From DASQFQ01 sp963722815 (lineage in GTDB: Bacteria; Actinomycetota; Thermoleophilia; Solirubrobacterales; Solirubrobacteraceae), in NCBI GenBank assembly GCA_963722815.1, contig CAVROM010000001.1, forward strand, positions 1-64,000: 64,000 bases of DNA, given 5' to 3'. Position numbers and translations under genes: made by a program. Below are positions 1 to 7,713 of the stretch, one piece after another. The number at the start of each line of letters is the position of its first letter. Position 1 is the stretch's first letter. Below the pieces are notes generated by a model. It did not search any database. It was not told the origin of the DNA and worked only from the letters and a program-made list of their open reading frames with translations.

Positions 1-281
1 GCCGCGGCCGCGAAGTGCTCGGCCGCCTGCCGCTCGAGGCCGGCGAAGCCGTTGCCCGGCCCCTCCATCGAGTGAATCAGGAAGTAGGCGACCTCGACGC
101 CGTCGAGCGCACGGTCGAGCCCGGTGCCGGCGATCGCGTCGCCCTCGACGACATCGTCGACGGGCGCCGTGATGCGCGCCGCCGAGCGCCCGTAGCCGCG
201 CACGGAGTGGCCCGCCGCGCTGAGGCGCGGCACGAGGGCGGCTCCGACGTAGCCCGAGGCTCCGGTGACGAGAATCTGCAT
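1..281 (-). CDS. NAD(P)-binding SDR/NmrA-like epimerase, N-terminal part (cut by window edge)
   Basis: The first 93 residues of a gene that runs off the left edge. The protein opens with a Rossmann strand and the dinucleotide-binding motif GASGYVG at residues 7-13, typical of atypical short-chain dehydrogenases/epimerases. A later YFLIHSM stretch is characteristic of the NmrA-like group often annotated with DUF2867. It probably uses NAD(P)H on an unknown small molecule in the cytoplasm. The ATG at 281 is preceded nine bases upstream by a TACGCT hexamer, suggesting a leaderless transcript. The substrate cannot be told from this fragment. Confidence 0.8.
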   Translation of the reverse strand, partial: MQILVTGASGYVGAALVPRLSAAGHSVRGYGRSAARITAPVDDVVEGDAIAGTGLDRALDGVEVAYFLIHSMEGPGNGFAGLERQAAEHFAAA

Positions 282-290
282 GGCTCTCTC

Positions 291-296
291 AGCGTA
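291..296 (-). promoter_or_regulatory. -10 element of the epimerase gene
   Basis: TACGCT on the minus strand ends nine bases before the ATG at 281, fitting a TANNNT -10 and transcription starting at or next to the start codon. No clear -35 was identified. Confidence 0.45.
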
Positions 297-491
297 CGTG
301 CCCAAAGTGCGGGGTGGATGACTCGCAACCAGGGCGAAACGGGCATGGAAATCGCCTCCTAGCGGGAAGTTCGACGAAAACCCTGCGCGGTGCGGGAAGT
401 CCTGTCCCGACCCCCCTTGAACGCCGTGGTTCGGCGCGCTTTAGTCGGCCTCGGCTTGTGACGGACTGGTGAACGAGGGGGGCTCGGGGAC

Positions 492-716
492 GTGGCAGTG
501 AGGCAGGTCAAGAAGGTCAGCTGCGAGGACTGCTTCTTTCGCAAGAACATGTTGTGCGCGCTGGACCTCGACGAGGCCTGCCCGACGTTCCGCCCCGACC
601 ATCCGGAGGGGCTGCGACCGCCGCAGCAGCTGCGCTTCGTGTTCAGGCAGGAGCGTCGCCGGCAGGCCGCCTGGGCGTTCCCGGACGCGCAGGAGCAGGC
701 CGCGCTTCACGCCTAG
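492..716 (+). CDS. Small Cys-cluster protein, unknown function
   Basis: A 74-residue protein starting at GTG 492 behind a G-rich stretch that could serve as ribosome binding site. Near its N-terminus it carries four cysteines spaced CX2C-X7-C-X7-C (SCEDC, then C, then ACPTF), which suggests a bound zinc ion or an iron-sulfur cluster. The C-terminal half is basic and Arg/Gln-rich. I do not recognise a named family. It converges with the antiporter gene; the two stop codons may overlap in a CTAG tetramer at 713-716. The Cys pattern and intact frame argue that it is real. Confidence 0.6.
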   Translation: MAVRQVKKVSCEDCFFRKNMLCALDLDEACPTFRPDHPEGLRPPQQLRFVFRQERRRQAAWAFPDAQEQAALHA

Positions 717-2053
717 GAGGCCGGATCGGCCCGTCGGCGGCGCGGGGCGACCCCCTCGCGGCACCAGAAGCCACCCGTGGGCATCGCCGACGCACGACAT
801 CGCGACATCCCGCGCGCGCCTCCTGGGGGCCACGATCCGGCCCCCTCGGCTCCACCGCCGATGCCCGCTCCGACCTCCTGATCAGCCACTCGATCCCGGG
901 CGTGTCGGTCAGCCCGTGCAGGAGCACCGAGGCGAACACGCACAGCGCGGCGAGGTTGAAGATGCGCTCGGCGCCGGGGATGCCCTCGCCGAGCACGAAC
1001 AGCGAGAACGTCATCGTCGCCACGCCCTTGGGGCCGAACCAGGCCATGAAGCCCTTGGTCGCGGCGTCGAGCGGTGCCCGCCAGCGCGATCCAGATCGCC
1101 ACCGGGCGCGCCAGCAGCAGCACGACCGCGGCGAAGGCGACCGCCGCCCAGCCGTCGCCGAACAGGCCGTCGGCGGTCAGCAGCGCGCCGAACACGACGA
1201 AGATCCCGAGCTTGACGATCTCCACGATGTCGTCGGCGCGGTGCTCGAAGCTCGCGCGCAGGTCGGGGCGCAGGATCCCGAGCGTGATCGCGCCGACGAA
1301 GACGGCGATGAAGCCGTTGCCCTCGGGCGGCAGCCCGACCGTGACGCCGTAGATCGTGAAGGCGACGCCGAGCGCGTAGAGCGACCGCGCGTGGGCCGGG
1401 ATCGAGTCCGTCAGCTTGCGCCCCCGCGGCATCAGCCTGGAGGCCACCCACGCCAGCGCGATGCCGAACGCGAACCCGAGCGTCACGTCCTGGAGCACGA
1501 ACCGCCACCACACGAAGCCCTGCTCGTCGGCGAGCGCGGCCGTGAAGGCGAGCACGGCGGGCAGGGCGAGCCCGTCGTTGAGGCCGGACTCGAGGTTGAG
1601 CGAGTGGCGCACGAGCCGCGGCACGCGCGGGTTGGTGACCACCGACGAGGAGAGCACCGGGTCGGTGGGCGAGAGCAGCGCGCCGACCAGGGAGGACGCG
1701 AGCCAGTCCAGCCCGACGATCCAGTGCGCGGCGGCCGCGACCACAGCGCCCGTGATCGGCATCCCGAGCACCAGCTTGCGGAGCGGCAGGCGCCACTCGC
1801 GCTGGAGCATCTCGGCCTCGACCTCGAGGCCGTCGCGGAACAGGATCACCACCAGGGCGACGATCGCCAGGTCGTGGACGAAGTCCGAGCGGGCGCCGAA
1901 GTCGAGCACCTCGAGGCCGCCGTCGCCGAGCACGAAGCCGGCCACGACGAAGAAGGCCGCCAGCGACAGGAACGACCGCCGCACGAGCCCCGCGACGAGC
2001 GCCCCCACCATCAGCAGGCCGCCGAAGACGAGCAGCACGGTCTCGAGGCTCAC
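713..2053 (-). CDS. Na+/H+ (cation:proton) antiporter, CPA1/NhaP type, frameshifted
   Basis: An integral membrane cation:proton antiporter expected to exchange Na+ or K+ for H+ and control pH and ion balance. About a dozen hydrophobic segments are visible; conserved stretches include LLSPTDPVLSS and LNLESGLNDGLALP, the latter carrying the ND pair typical of electroneutral CPA1 exchangers. GTG 2053 (VSLETVLLVFGG) is the better start because the longer N-terminus is charged and non-hydrophobic. Near 1074 the frame shifts by one apparent inserted base; the continuation KGFMAWFGPKG restores the family sequence. After about 880 (GIEWLIRRSERA) the true C-terminus is unclear, so the 713 end is approximate. 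Confidence 0.75.
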   Translation of the reverse strand: MSLETVLLVFGGLLMVGALVAGLVRRSFLSLAAFFVVAGFVLGDGGLEVLDFGARSDFVHDLAIVALVVILFRDGLEVEAEMLQREWRLPLRKLVLGMPITGAVVAAAAHWIVGLDWLASSLVGALLSPTDPVLSSSVVTNPRVPRLVRHSLNLESGLNDGLALPAVLAFTAALADEQGFVWWRFVLQDVTLGFAFGIALAWVASRLMPRGRKLTDSIPAHARSLYALGVAFTIYGVTVGLPPEGNGFIAVFVGAITLGILRPDLRASFEHRADDIVEIVKLGIFVVFGALLTADGLFGDGWAAVAFAAVVLLLARPVAIWIALAGTARRRDQGLHGLVRPQGRGDDDVLAVRARRGHPRRRAHLQPRRAVRVRLGAPARADRHARDRVADQEVGAGIGGGAEGAGSWPPGGARGMSRCRASAMPTGGFWCREGVAPRRRRADPAS

Positions 2054-2059
2054 CGGGCT

Positions 2060-2065
2060 AGAGTC
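2060..2065 (+). promoter_or_regulatory. Possible -10 of the MBL hydrolase gene
   Basis: TAGAGT lies 37 bases before GTG 2103. Unlike most genes here this one also has a plausible Shine-Dalgarno (GAGGAGG, about 2082-2088), so it would be a leadered transcript. Confidence 0.3.
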
Positions 2066-2102
2066 TGGCAGCGAGTTCACTGAGGAGGAGGGCCTCACAG
2101 AC

Positions 2103-2894
2103 GTGCGGATCACCGTGCTCGGGAAGTCGCCGTCCTGGCAGGACGCGGACGGCGCCTGCAGCGGCTACCTGATCGAGGAGGACGGCTTCCACCTCCTGCT
2201 CGACTGCGGCAACGGCGTGTTCTCCAAGCTGCGGCGCTTCGTCGACTACGTGGACGTCGACGCGGTCGTCATCTCGCACCTGCACGCCGACCACTTCCTC
2301 GACCTCGTGCCGTTCTCCTACGCGCTCACGTACGCGCCGCGCCAGCAGCCCGTGCCGGTCGGCGGCTTGCCGGGCACGGACAACCCGGCCCGTCCCGAGC
2401 TGCACGTGCCGCCCGGCGCCACCGAGCTGTTCCGGCGCGTCGTCGGCGCGTGGGCAACGAGGACCTGATCGAGAACGCGTTCGCGATGCGCGAGTACGAC
2501 CCCGGCGACGAGCTCTTGGTCGGGCCGCTGCGGGTCCGCTTCCAGCCCGTCCCGCACTTCGTCGACTCCAACGCGGTCGAGATCGCCAGCACCAACGGCG
2601 GCGGCCGCATCACCTACGGCGCCGATCACGCCCCGACCGACCACATCGTCGAGTTCGCGCGCGACACCGACCTGCTCGTGATCGAGGCGACGCTGCCGCG
2701 GCCCGAGCGCGAGGGCCCGCGCGGCCACCTGACGCCCGGCGAGGCCGGCGAGCACGCCCGCGGGCCGGCGCGCACCGCGTGCTCCTGACCCACTTCTCCG
2801 ACGAGCTGGGCGAGGACTGGGCCCGCGAGGAGGCCGAGCGGCGTTCGGCGGCCCGGTCGAGATGGCCCGCGAGGGCGCTGTTTACGACGTATAG
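2103..2894 (+). CDS. MBL-fold metallo-hydrolase, with three frameshifts
   Basis: A cytoplasmic metallo-beta-lactamase-fold hydrolase of about 264 residues. The zinc-binding motif HLHADHF (HxHxDH) is clear near residue 60, and ITYGADHAPTD and LLTHFSDE supply the later metal-binding His/Asp. It looks like the RNase Z/cyclic-phosphodiesterase-like branch, but the substrate is unknown. Start GTG 2103 follows GAGGAGG. The frame changes near 2453, 2760 and 2840, each an apparent one-base deletion; the last piece ends MAREGAVYDV and the TAG at 2892. Three independent losses in 400 bases could mark a pseudogene, but the preserved catalytic residues and similar errors elsewhere favour sequence error. 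Confidence 0.7.
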
Positions 2895-2979
2895 CCGCGC
2901 CCTTTGGTCAAGGGGCGCTGCGTTCGCGCCGATGCTGCCTCAATGAACCCGTTCGGGAGGGCACCAGACCGCCGACGGC

Positions 2980-3980
2980 GTGCGACTCCTGTCGCACCGT
3001 CCCTCCGTGCTCTACAAGGTCGAGCACCTGGCGACCGAGCCGGTCGACGGCGACATCGCGATCGAGGGCCTGCAGCTCGCCGGCCCCGGCTGGGAGGAGC
3101 GCCTGAAGGACCTCCTGGGCTCGATCTCGCACTCCGAGCGCGCCTGCCTGTTCGCGGTCAGGCTCGACGACGAGCAGGGGCTGCCGATCCCGGCCGACAC
3201 GCTGCTCGACCGCCGCGCACCGACTGGTTCCCCGAGTTCCTCTCCCACGGCGAGATGACGCCGCACTTCCAGCCGATCATCGACCTCGCCAGCGGCAAGC
3301 CCTACGGCCGCGAGGCGCTGATGCGCGGCAAGCTGGGCGCGGTCGAGCTGCGCGGCGCCGAGCTGATCGCCGCCGCCGAGGCCCACGACGCGCTCTTCTC
3401 CTTCGACGCCCGCGCCCGCGCCGCCGCGCTCGAGGTCGGCCTGCCGCTGATGCCCGAGGGCGAGGTCCTGTTCGTCAACATCGACCCGCGCGCGGTGCTC
3501 GACGTCGAGTCCTCGATGCGCACCACCTGGCCGATCGTGATCCGCCTCGGGGGCGATCCCTCCCGCATCTGCCTCGAGCTGATCCGCCCCGAGCGCTCGC
3601 CCGACCGCGCGATGCTCAAGTCGCTCGTCGACGCCCACCGCGAGCGCGGCGCGCTCGTCGCGCTCGACGACCTCTCCGGCGGCGCCGAGTCGCTCGCCTG
3701 CCTGGAGGAGCTCAAGCCCGACATCGGCAAGATCGACCGCGCGATGACCGCCGGCATCCAGCACTCCCCCGCGCGGCGGAGGCTGGTCGCCGCGCTCGTC
3801 GAGGTCGCCCACGAGCAGGGCTGCCGCGTCGTCGCCGAGGGCATCGAGCGCGTCGACGAGTTCGAGGCGATGCGCGAGCTCGGCGTCGACCTCGGCCAGG
3901 GCTTCTACTTCGGCCAGCCGACGGCCAAGCCGATGGCGGTCGACCCGCGCCTCGTGCGCAAGCGCGCTGAGTTGGTCTAA
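2980..3980 (+). CDS. EAL-domain protein (cyclic-di-GMP phosphodiesterase-like), frameshifted
   Basis: A protein of about 333 residues whose C-terminal 250 residues form an EAL domain, the family that hydrolyses cyclic-di-GMP. Visible hallmarks are REALMRG (the EAL signature), VNIDPRAV, CLELIRPE, LALDDLSGG (DDFGxG equivalent), GKIDRAM and VVAEGIE, so the main catalytic acids and lysine are kept. The first 80 residues are an unrecognised, presumably sensory, segment. A frameshift near 3215 separates the two parts. GTG 2980 is the only start in the first frame; a missed upstream start plus another shift is possible. It precedes hsp20 but has no evident link to it. Confidence 0.75.
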
Positions 3981-3987
3981 GCCGCGC

Positions 3988-3993
3988 TAGCGT
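3988..3993 (+). promoter_or_regulatory. -10 element of the hsp20-lon operon
   Basis: TAGCGT ends nine bases before GTG 4003, predicting a nearly leaderless transcript. It overlaps the left arm of the palindrome at 3991-4013. Confidence 0.55.
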
Positions 3994-4013
3994 TCGGACT
4001 TAGTGTCCGAACG
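3991..4013. promoter_or_regulatory. Perfect 9-bp inverted repeat over the hsp20 start codon (operator candidate)
   Basis: CGTTCGGAC and GTCCGAACG form a perfect inverted repeat with a 5-base spacer. It covers the end of the -10 hexamer and the GTG start. It matches neither CIRCE (HrcA) nor HAIR (HspR). If transcription starts near 4000 the left arm is not in the RNA, so a DNA operator for an unknown heat-shock repressor is more likely than an RNA thermometer. Confidence 0.5.
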
Positions 4014-4452
4014 CGACCTCTTCGCCAACTTCGAGCGCATGCGGCGCGAGATGGACGAGCTGTTCGGCGACGTCTTCGACCGCGGGCTCGCCCGGCCGCG
4101 GCGCGGCGGCTTCGTCCCCGCCGTCGACGTCTACTACGTCGGCAACCCGCCGCGGGCGGTGGTGCGCGCCGACCTGGCGGGCATCGACCCGGCCCAGCTC
4201 GAGCTCGAGATCCGCGGGCGCGAGCTGATCCTCGGCGGCCAGCGGCTCGCCCCGGCGTCCGACCAGGAGCGCCTGTATCAGCAGCTCGAGATCGAGCACG
4301 GGCCGTTCCGCCGCGTCGTCGCGCTCGGCGCCGACGTCGACGCCGACGCCGCTCGCGCCGCCTACGAGGACGGGATGCTCGTGGTCGAGCTGCCGATCGC
4401 CGCGCCCGCCGACCCGCGCACGGTGCCGATCGAGCCGGGGCGCCGCGAGTGA
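4003..4452 (+). CDS. hsp20: Hsp20/alpha-crystallin small heat-shock protein
   Basis: A 149-residue ATP-independent holdase that binds unfolding proteins in the cytoplasm. The alpha-crystallin domain occupies about residues 38-140: FVPAVDVYYVGN opens it, VVRADLAGIDPAQLELEI and LEIEHGPFRRVVALG are typical beta strands, and the closing GMLVVELPIA corresponds to the family's A-x-x-x-GVL-x-V motif. The N-terminal FANFERMRREMDELF segment is the usual oligomerisation region. The stop overlaps the start of lon by GTGA, so holdase and protease are translationally coupled. The palindrome at the start codon suggests stress regulation. Confidence 0.9.
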   Translation: MSERDLFANFERMRREMDELFGDVFDRGLARPRRGGFVPAVDVYYVGNPPRAVVRADLAGIDPAQLELEIRGRELILGGQRLAPASDQERLYQQLEIEHGPFRRVVALGADVDADAARAAYEDGMLVVELPIAAPADPRTVPIEPGRRE

Positions 4453-6866
4453 CCATCGACATCGAGACGCTCGGCGACGGCGCTCGCGCGGTGGAGATGG
4501 GCGCCCCGTCGGTCCCCGAGCTCCTGCCGGTGCTGCCGCTGCGCGACACCGTCACGTTCCCCGACACGCTGACGCCGCTGGCGGTCGGGCAGGAGCGCTC
4601 GATCCAGCTCGTCAACGACGTGCTGGCGCGCGACCGCCAGCTCGTGATGGTCGGCAGCAAGGATCCGGAGGCGGAGGCGCCCGGGCCGGGGCAGCTCTAC
4701 CGCGTCGGCGTCGTGGGCACCGTCGCGCGCATGCTCAAGGTGCCCGACGGCACGCTGCGGATCCTCGTCCAGGGCGGCCAGCGGGTGAACATCGAGGCAT
4801 GGGAGTCGGAGGAGCCCTACCTCGTCGCCCGCCTCTCCGACGCGCCGGACATCGTCGAGGAGGGCGCCGAGCTGACGGCGCTGATGCGCAACGTCCAGCA
4901 GGCGTTCTCGCGCATCATCGAGGAGACGCCGTATCTGCCCGAGGAGCTGCAGATGGCGGTCGCCAACATCGACGACCCCTCCGCGCTCTCGCACCTGATC
5001 GCCGGCTCCCTACGGATCAAGACCGAGGAGAAGCAGGAGCTGCTCGAGGAGCGCGACGTCGCCAAGCGGCTGCGGCGGCTCTCCCAGATCCTCGCGCGCG
5101 AGCTCGAGGTCGCCGCCATGGGCGCGCGGATCCAGTCGCAGGTGCAGTCCGAGCTCGACAAGTCCCAGCGCGACTACCTGCTGCGCGAGCAGCTCAAGGC
5201 GATCCAGGAGGAGCTCGGCGAGCGCGACCCGGCCGAGGCCGAGGTCGAAGAGCTGCGCGAGCAGCTGGCCGCGATCGACCTGCCCGAGCCGGTGCGCAGG
5301 GTCGCCGACCGCGAGCTCTCGCGGCTGGAGAAGCTGCCGCAGGCGGCCGCCGAGCACGGGGTGATCCGCACCTACCTGGAGTGGATCGCCTCGCTGCCGT
5401 GGGGCAGCTCGACCGAGGACAACCTCGACCTCGAGCACGCGCGCGAGCAGCTCGACGCCGACCACTACGACATCGAGCGCGTCAAGGACCGCATCATCGA
5501 GTTCCTCGCCGTGCGGCGGCTGAAGCCCGACGCGCGCGGCTCGATCCTCTGCTTCGTCGGGCCGCCGGGCGTCGGCAAGACGTCGCTCGGCCGCTCGATC
5601 GCCGCCGCCCTGGAGCGCAGGTTCGAGCGCATCTCGGTCGGCGGGATGCGCGACGAGGCAGAGATCCGCGGCCACCGCCGCACCTACATCGGCGCGATGC
5701 CGGGCGTGGTCGTGCGCGCGCTGCGCGACGCGGGCGCCAACAACCCGGTCTTCATGATCGACGAGATCGACAAGATGGGCGCCGACTACCGCGGCGACCC
5801 GGCGTCGGCGATGCTCGAGGTGCTCGACCCGGAGCAGAACGCCGACTTCCGCGACCACTATCTCGACATCGCGTTCGATCTCTCGCGCGTGATGTTCATC
5901 ACCACGGCGAACACGCTCGACACGGTGCCGGGCCCGCTGCGCGACCGCATGGAGGTCATCCAGCTCTCCGGCTACACGGAAGAGGACAAGCTCCAGATCG
6001 CCAAGCGCTACCTCGTGCCGCGCCAGATCGACCGCAACGGGCTCAAGAAGTCGCAGATCGGCTTCAGCGACACCGGGCTGAAGGCGATCATCAGCGACTA
6101 CACGCGCGAGGCGGGCGTCCGCAACCTCGAGCGCGAGATCGGCTCGGTGTGCCGCAAGGTCGCGCGCCAGGTGGCGGAGGGCAAGCTCGAGAAGAAGCTG
6201 TCGGTGACCGCGCCGAAGGTGCGCGAGCTGCTCGGCCGCCCGCGCTTCCAGCCCGACGTCAAGCGGCGCACCAGCGAGCCGGGGGTCGCCACCGGGCTGG
6301 CGTGGACCCCGGTCGGCGGCGACGTGCTGTTCGTGGAGGCGACCGCGATGCCGGGCAACCCCGCGCACCCGCCGCGGCTGATCGTCACCGGCCAGCTCGG
6401 CGACGTGATGCGCGAGTCGGCCCAGGCGGCCCTCTCGTACGTGCGCGGGCACGCGCACCGCTTCGCGCCCGACCTCAACGACGACTACTTCCTCACCCAC
6501 GACATCCACCTCCACGTGCCGTCGGGTGCGATCCCGAAGGACGGGCCGAGCGCGGGCATCACGATGGCGACCGCGTTGATGTCGCTGGTGACCGGCCATC
6601 CCGTCCGCTCGGACACGGCGATGACGGGCGAGATCACGCTGACCGGCCAGGTGCTCCCGATCGGCGGGCTGAAGGAGAAGTCGCTGGCCGCGCAGAGCCT
6701 GGGCATCAAGCGCGTGATCGCGCCGAGGCGCAATGAGGCCGACCTCGAGGAGTTTCCCGACGTGCTGTGCGAGGACCTCGAGTTCGTCTGGGTCGACCGT
6801 GTCGACGAAGTATTCGAGGCTGCGCTGGAGGGTATGCTCGCAACTACGACTCCGAGCGAGAGGTGA
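4449..6866 (+). CDS. lon: ATP-dependent protease Lon
   Basis: Full-length (805 residues) Lon, the cytoplasmic AAA+ serine protease that degrades misfolded and regulatory proteins. The N-terminal substrate domain starts at LPVLPLRDTVTFPD, a helical linker follows, the Walker A GPPGVGKTS lies near residue 371 and Walker B FMIDEID near 435. The protease domain carries the Ser-Lys dyad: Ser701 in KDGPSAGIT and Lys744 in GLKEKSLA, 43 residues apart as in E. coli (679/722). Start GTG 4449 gives a GTGA overlap with hsp20. The frame is intact, unlike several neighbours. Confidence 0.97.
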   Translation: MTIDIETLGDGARAVEMGAPSVPELLPVLPLRDTVTFPDTLTPLAVGQERSIQLVNDVLARDRQLVMVGSKDPEAEAPGPGQLYRVGVVGTVARMLKVPDGTLRILVQGGQRVNIEAWESEEPYLVARLSDAPDIVEEGAELTALMRNVQQAFSRIIEETPYLPEELQMAVANIDDPSALSHLIAGSLRIKTEEKQELLEERDVAKRLRRLSQILARELEVAAMGARIQSQVQSELDKSQRDYLLREQLKAIQEELGERDPAEAEVEELREQLAAIDLPEPVRRVADRELSRLEKLPQAAAEHGVIRTYLEWIASLPWGSSTEDNLDLEHAREQLDADHYDIERVKDRIIEFLAVRRLKPDARGSILCFVGPPGVGKTSLGRSIAAALERRFERISVGGMRDEAEIRGHRRTYIGAMPGVVVRALRDAGANNPVFMIDEIDKMGADYRGDPASAMLEVLDPEQNADFRDHYLDIAFDLSRVMFITTANTLDTVPGPLRDRMEVIQLSGYTEEDKLQIAKRYLVPRQIDRNGLKKSQIGFSDTGLKAIISDYTREAGVRNLEREIGSVCRKVARQVAEGKLEKKLSVTAPKVRELLGRPRFQPDVKRRTSEPGVATGLAWTPVGGDVLFVEATAMPGNPAHPPRLIVTGQLGDVMRESAQAALSYVRGHAHRFAPDLNDDYFLTHDIHLHVPSGAIPKDGPSAGITMATALMSLVTGHPVRSDTAMTGEITLTGQVLPIGGLKEKSLAAQSLGIKRVIAPRRNEADLEEFPDVLCEDLEFVWVDRVDEVFEAALEGMLATTTPSER

Positions 6867-6868
6867 CC

Positions 6869-7333
6869 ATGGCAGCGAAGAAGAAGGCGGCCAAGGCTGG
6901 CGCGGCCGCCGTGGCAGTCAAGAACAGCCCGTACGTCCAACGAGTGATCGAGGACGATGAGCTGCGCCAGAACCTGTACCAGGCTTACGAGTCAGCGCGT
7001 GACGCCGCCGCCCGCCTCGGCAACGGCAAGTCGCCGACGAAGCAGATCTTCGACGACAAGAAGCTGCAGAAGGACCTCAAGAACGCCGCCGAGTCCTTCC
7101 GCGACGCGTCCGTCGCCCTGCGCGAGGCGCCCAACCAGAAGAAGGGCCTGAGCTTCGGCCGGCTGCTGTTCCTGACCGTCGTGAGCGCCGGCATCGCGCT
7201 GGCCGTCTCCGAGGGCCTGCGCAAGAAGGTGCTCGACGCCCTGTTCGGCGCCGAGGAGGAGTTCGAGTACACCTCGACGACCTCGTCGCCCACGTCGGCG
7301 AGCCAGCCGGCGACCGCCGGCACCTCCTCCTAG
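6869..7333 (+). CDS. Lys/Ala-rich single-pass membrane protein, unknown
   Basis: A 154-residue protein starting two bases after the lon stop, with GAGAGG as ribosome binding site. The N-terminus is Ala/Lys-rich, residues 25-95 are a charged, probably helical region (ELRQNLYQAYESARDAAARL), and about 100-118 (LLFLTVVSAGIALAVSEGL) form one membrane helix; the tail is acidic then Ser/Thr-rich. I recognise no named family. Position behind lon suggests co-transcription, although a TATGCT hexamer at 6833 could give it its own promoter. Its role is unknown. Confidence 0.75.
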   Translation: MAAKKKAAKAGAAAVAVKNSPYVQRVIEDDELRQNLYQAYESARDAAARLGNGKSPTKQIFDDKKLQKDLKNAAESFRDASVALREAPNQKKGLSFGRLLFLTVVSAGIALAVSEGLRKKVLDALFGAEEEFEYTSTTSSPTSASQPATAGTSS

Positions 7334-7713
7334 ACCACCGGCACCAAGGGGATGTCCCAGAGGATCGCGGCCACGACGAAGGCCGCGATCCCCGCGACGG
7401 TGAGCGTCGTCATCGCCGCCTTCTGAGCGGGTGACGCCGCCTTCGCGCGCTCGGTCGTGCGGTGCACCCAGTTGAGCATCCGCACCATCAGCTTCTCGGC
7501 CCACTCGAACTCGAGCGCGAGCATGCCCAGGCCGACGAACACCACCGCCCAGCCCGGGCCCGGCAGCGGCACGAGCGCGAGCCCGCCGAGGAAGATCACG
7601 AACGCGAGGATCGTGAAGCCGATCCGGTAGGGCTTGCTGCGCTGGACGTGCTTCTCGCGCCGGCGCGCCAGCTTCTCGGCCAGCGTGCTGTGCTCGGGGG
7701 CGGACTCAGTCAC
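7330..7713 (-). CDS. PGPGW-family membrane protein (TIGR02611-like)
   Basis: A 127-residue membrane protein with the signature PLPGPGW inside the second of three hydrophobic segments (FTILAFVIFLGGLALVP, then WAVVFVGLGMLALEF, and a C-terminal helix IAAFVVAAILWDIP). The family is widespread in actinobacteria; its function is unknown. GTG 7713 is preferred over the longer ATG start at 7740 because it overlaps the stop of the upstream peptidase gene by eight bases, fitting coupled translation. It converges with the lysine-rich protein gene, with four bases of overlap at the 3' ends. Confidence 0.82.
   Translation of the reverse strand: MTESAPEHSTLAEKLARRREKHVQRSKPYRIGFTILAFVIFLGGLALVPLPGPGWAVVFVGLGMLALEFEWAEKLMVRMLNWVHRTTERAKAASPAQKAAMTTLTVAGIAAFVVAAILWDIPLVPVV

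Noticed and set aside
282..491. A gene on the plus strand opposite the epimerase and in the following gap.
   Set aside because: The open frame is a shadow of the epimerase and the rest has no start with signal or family-like sequence.
3991..4013. RNA thermometer at hsp20.
   Set aside because: The -10 at 3988-3993 predicts a start near 4000, so the left arm would not be transcribed. It would return if the start site lies further upstream.
6833..6838. TATGCT inside the 3' end of lon as a promoter of the next gene.
   Set aside because: The hexamer fits, but spacing and the ribosome binding site differ from the leaderless pattern and nothing else supports it, so it is only mentioned with the gene.
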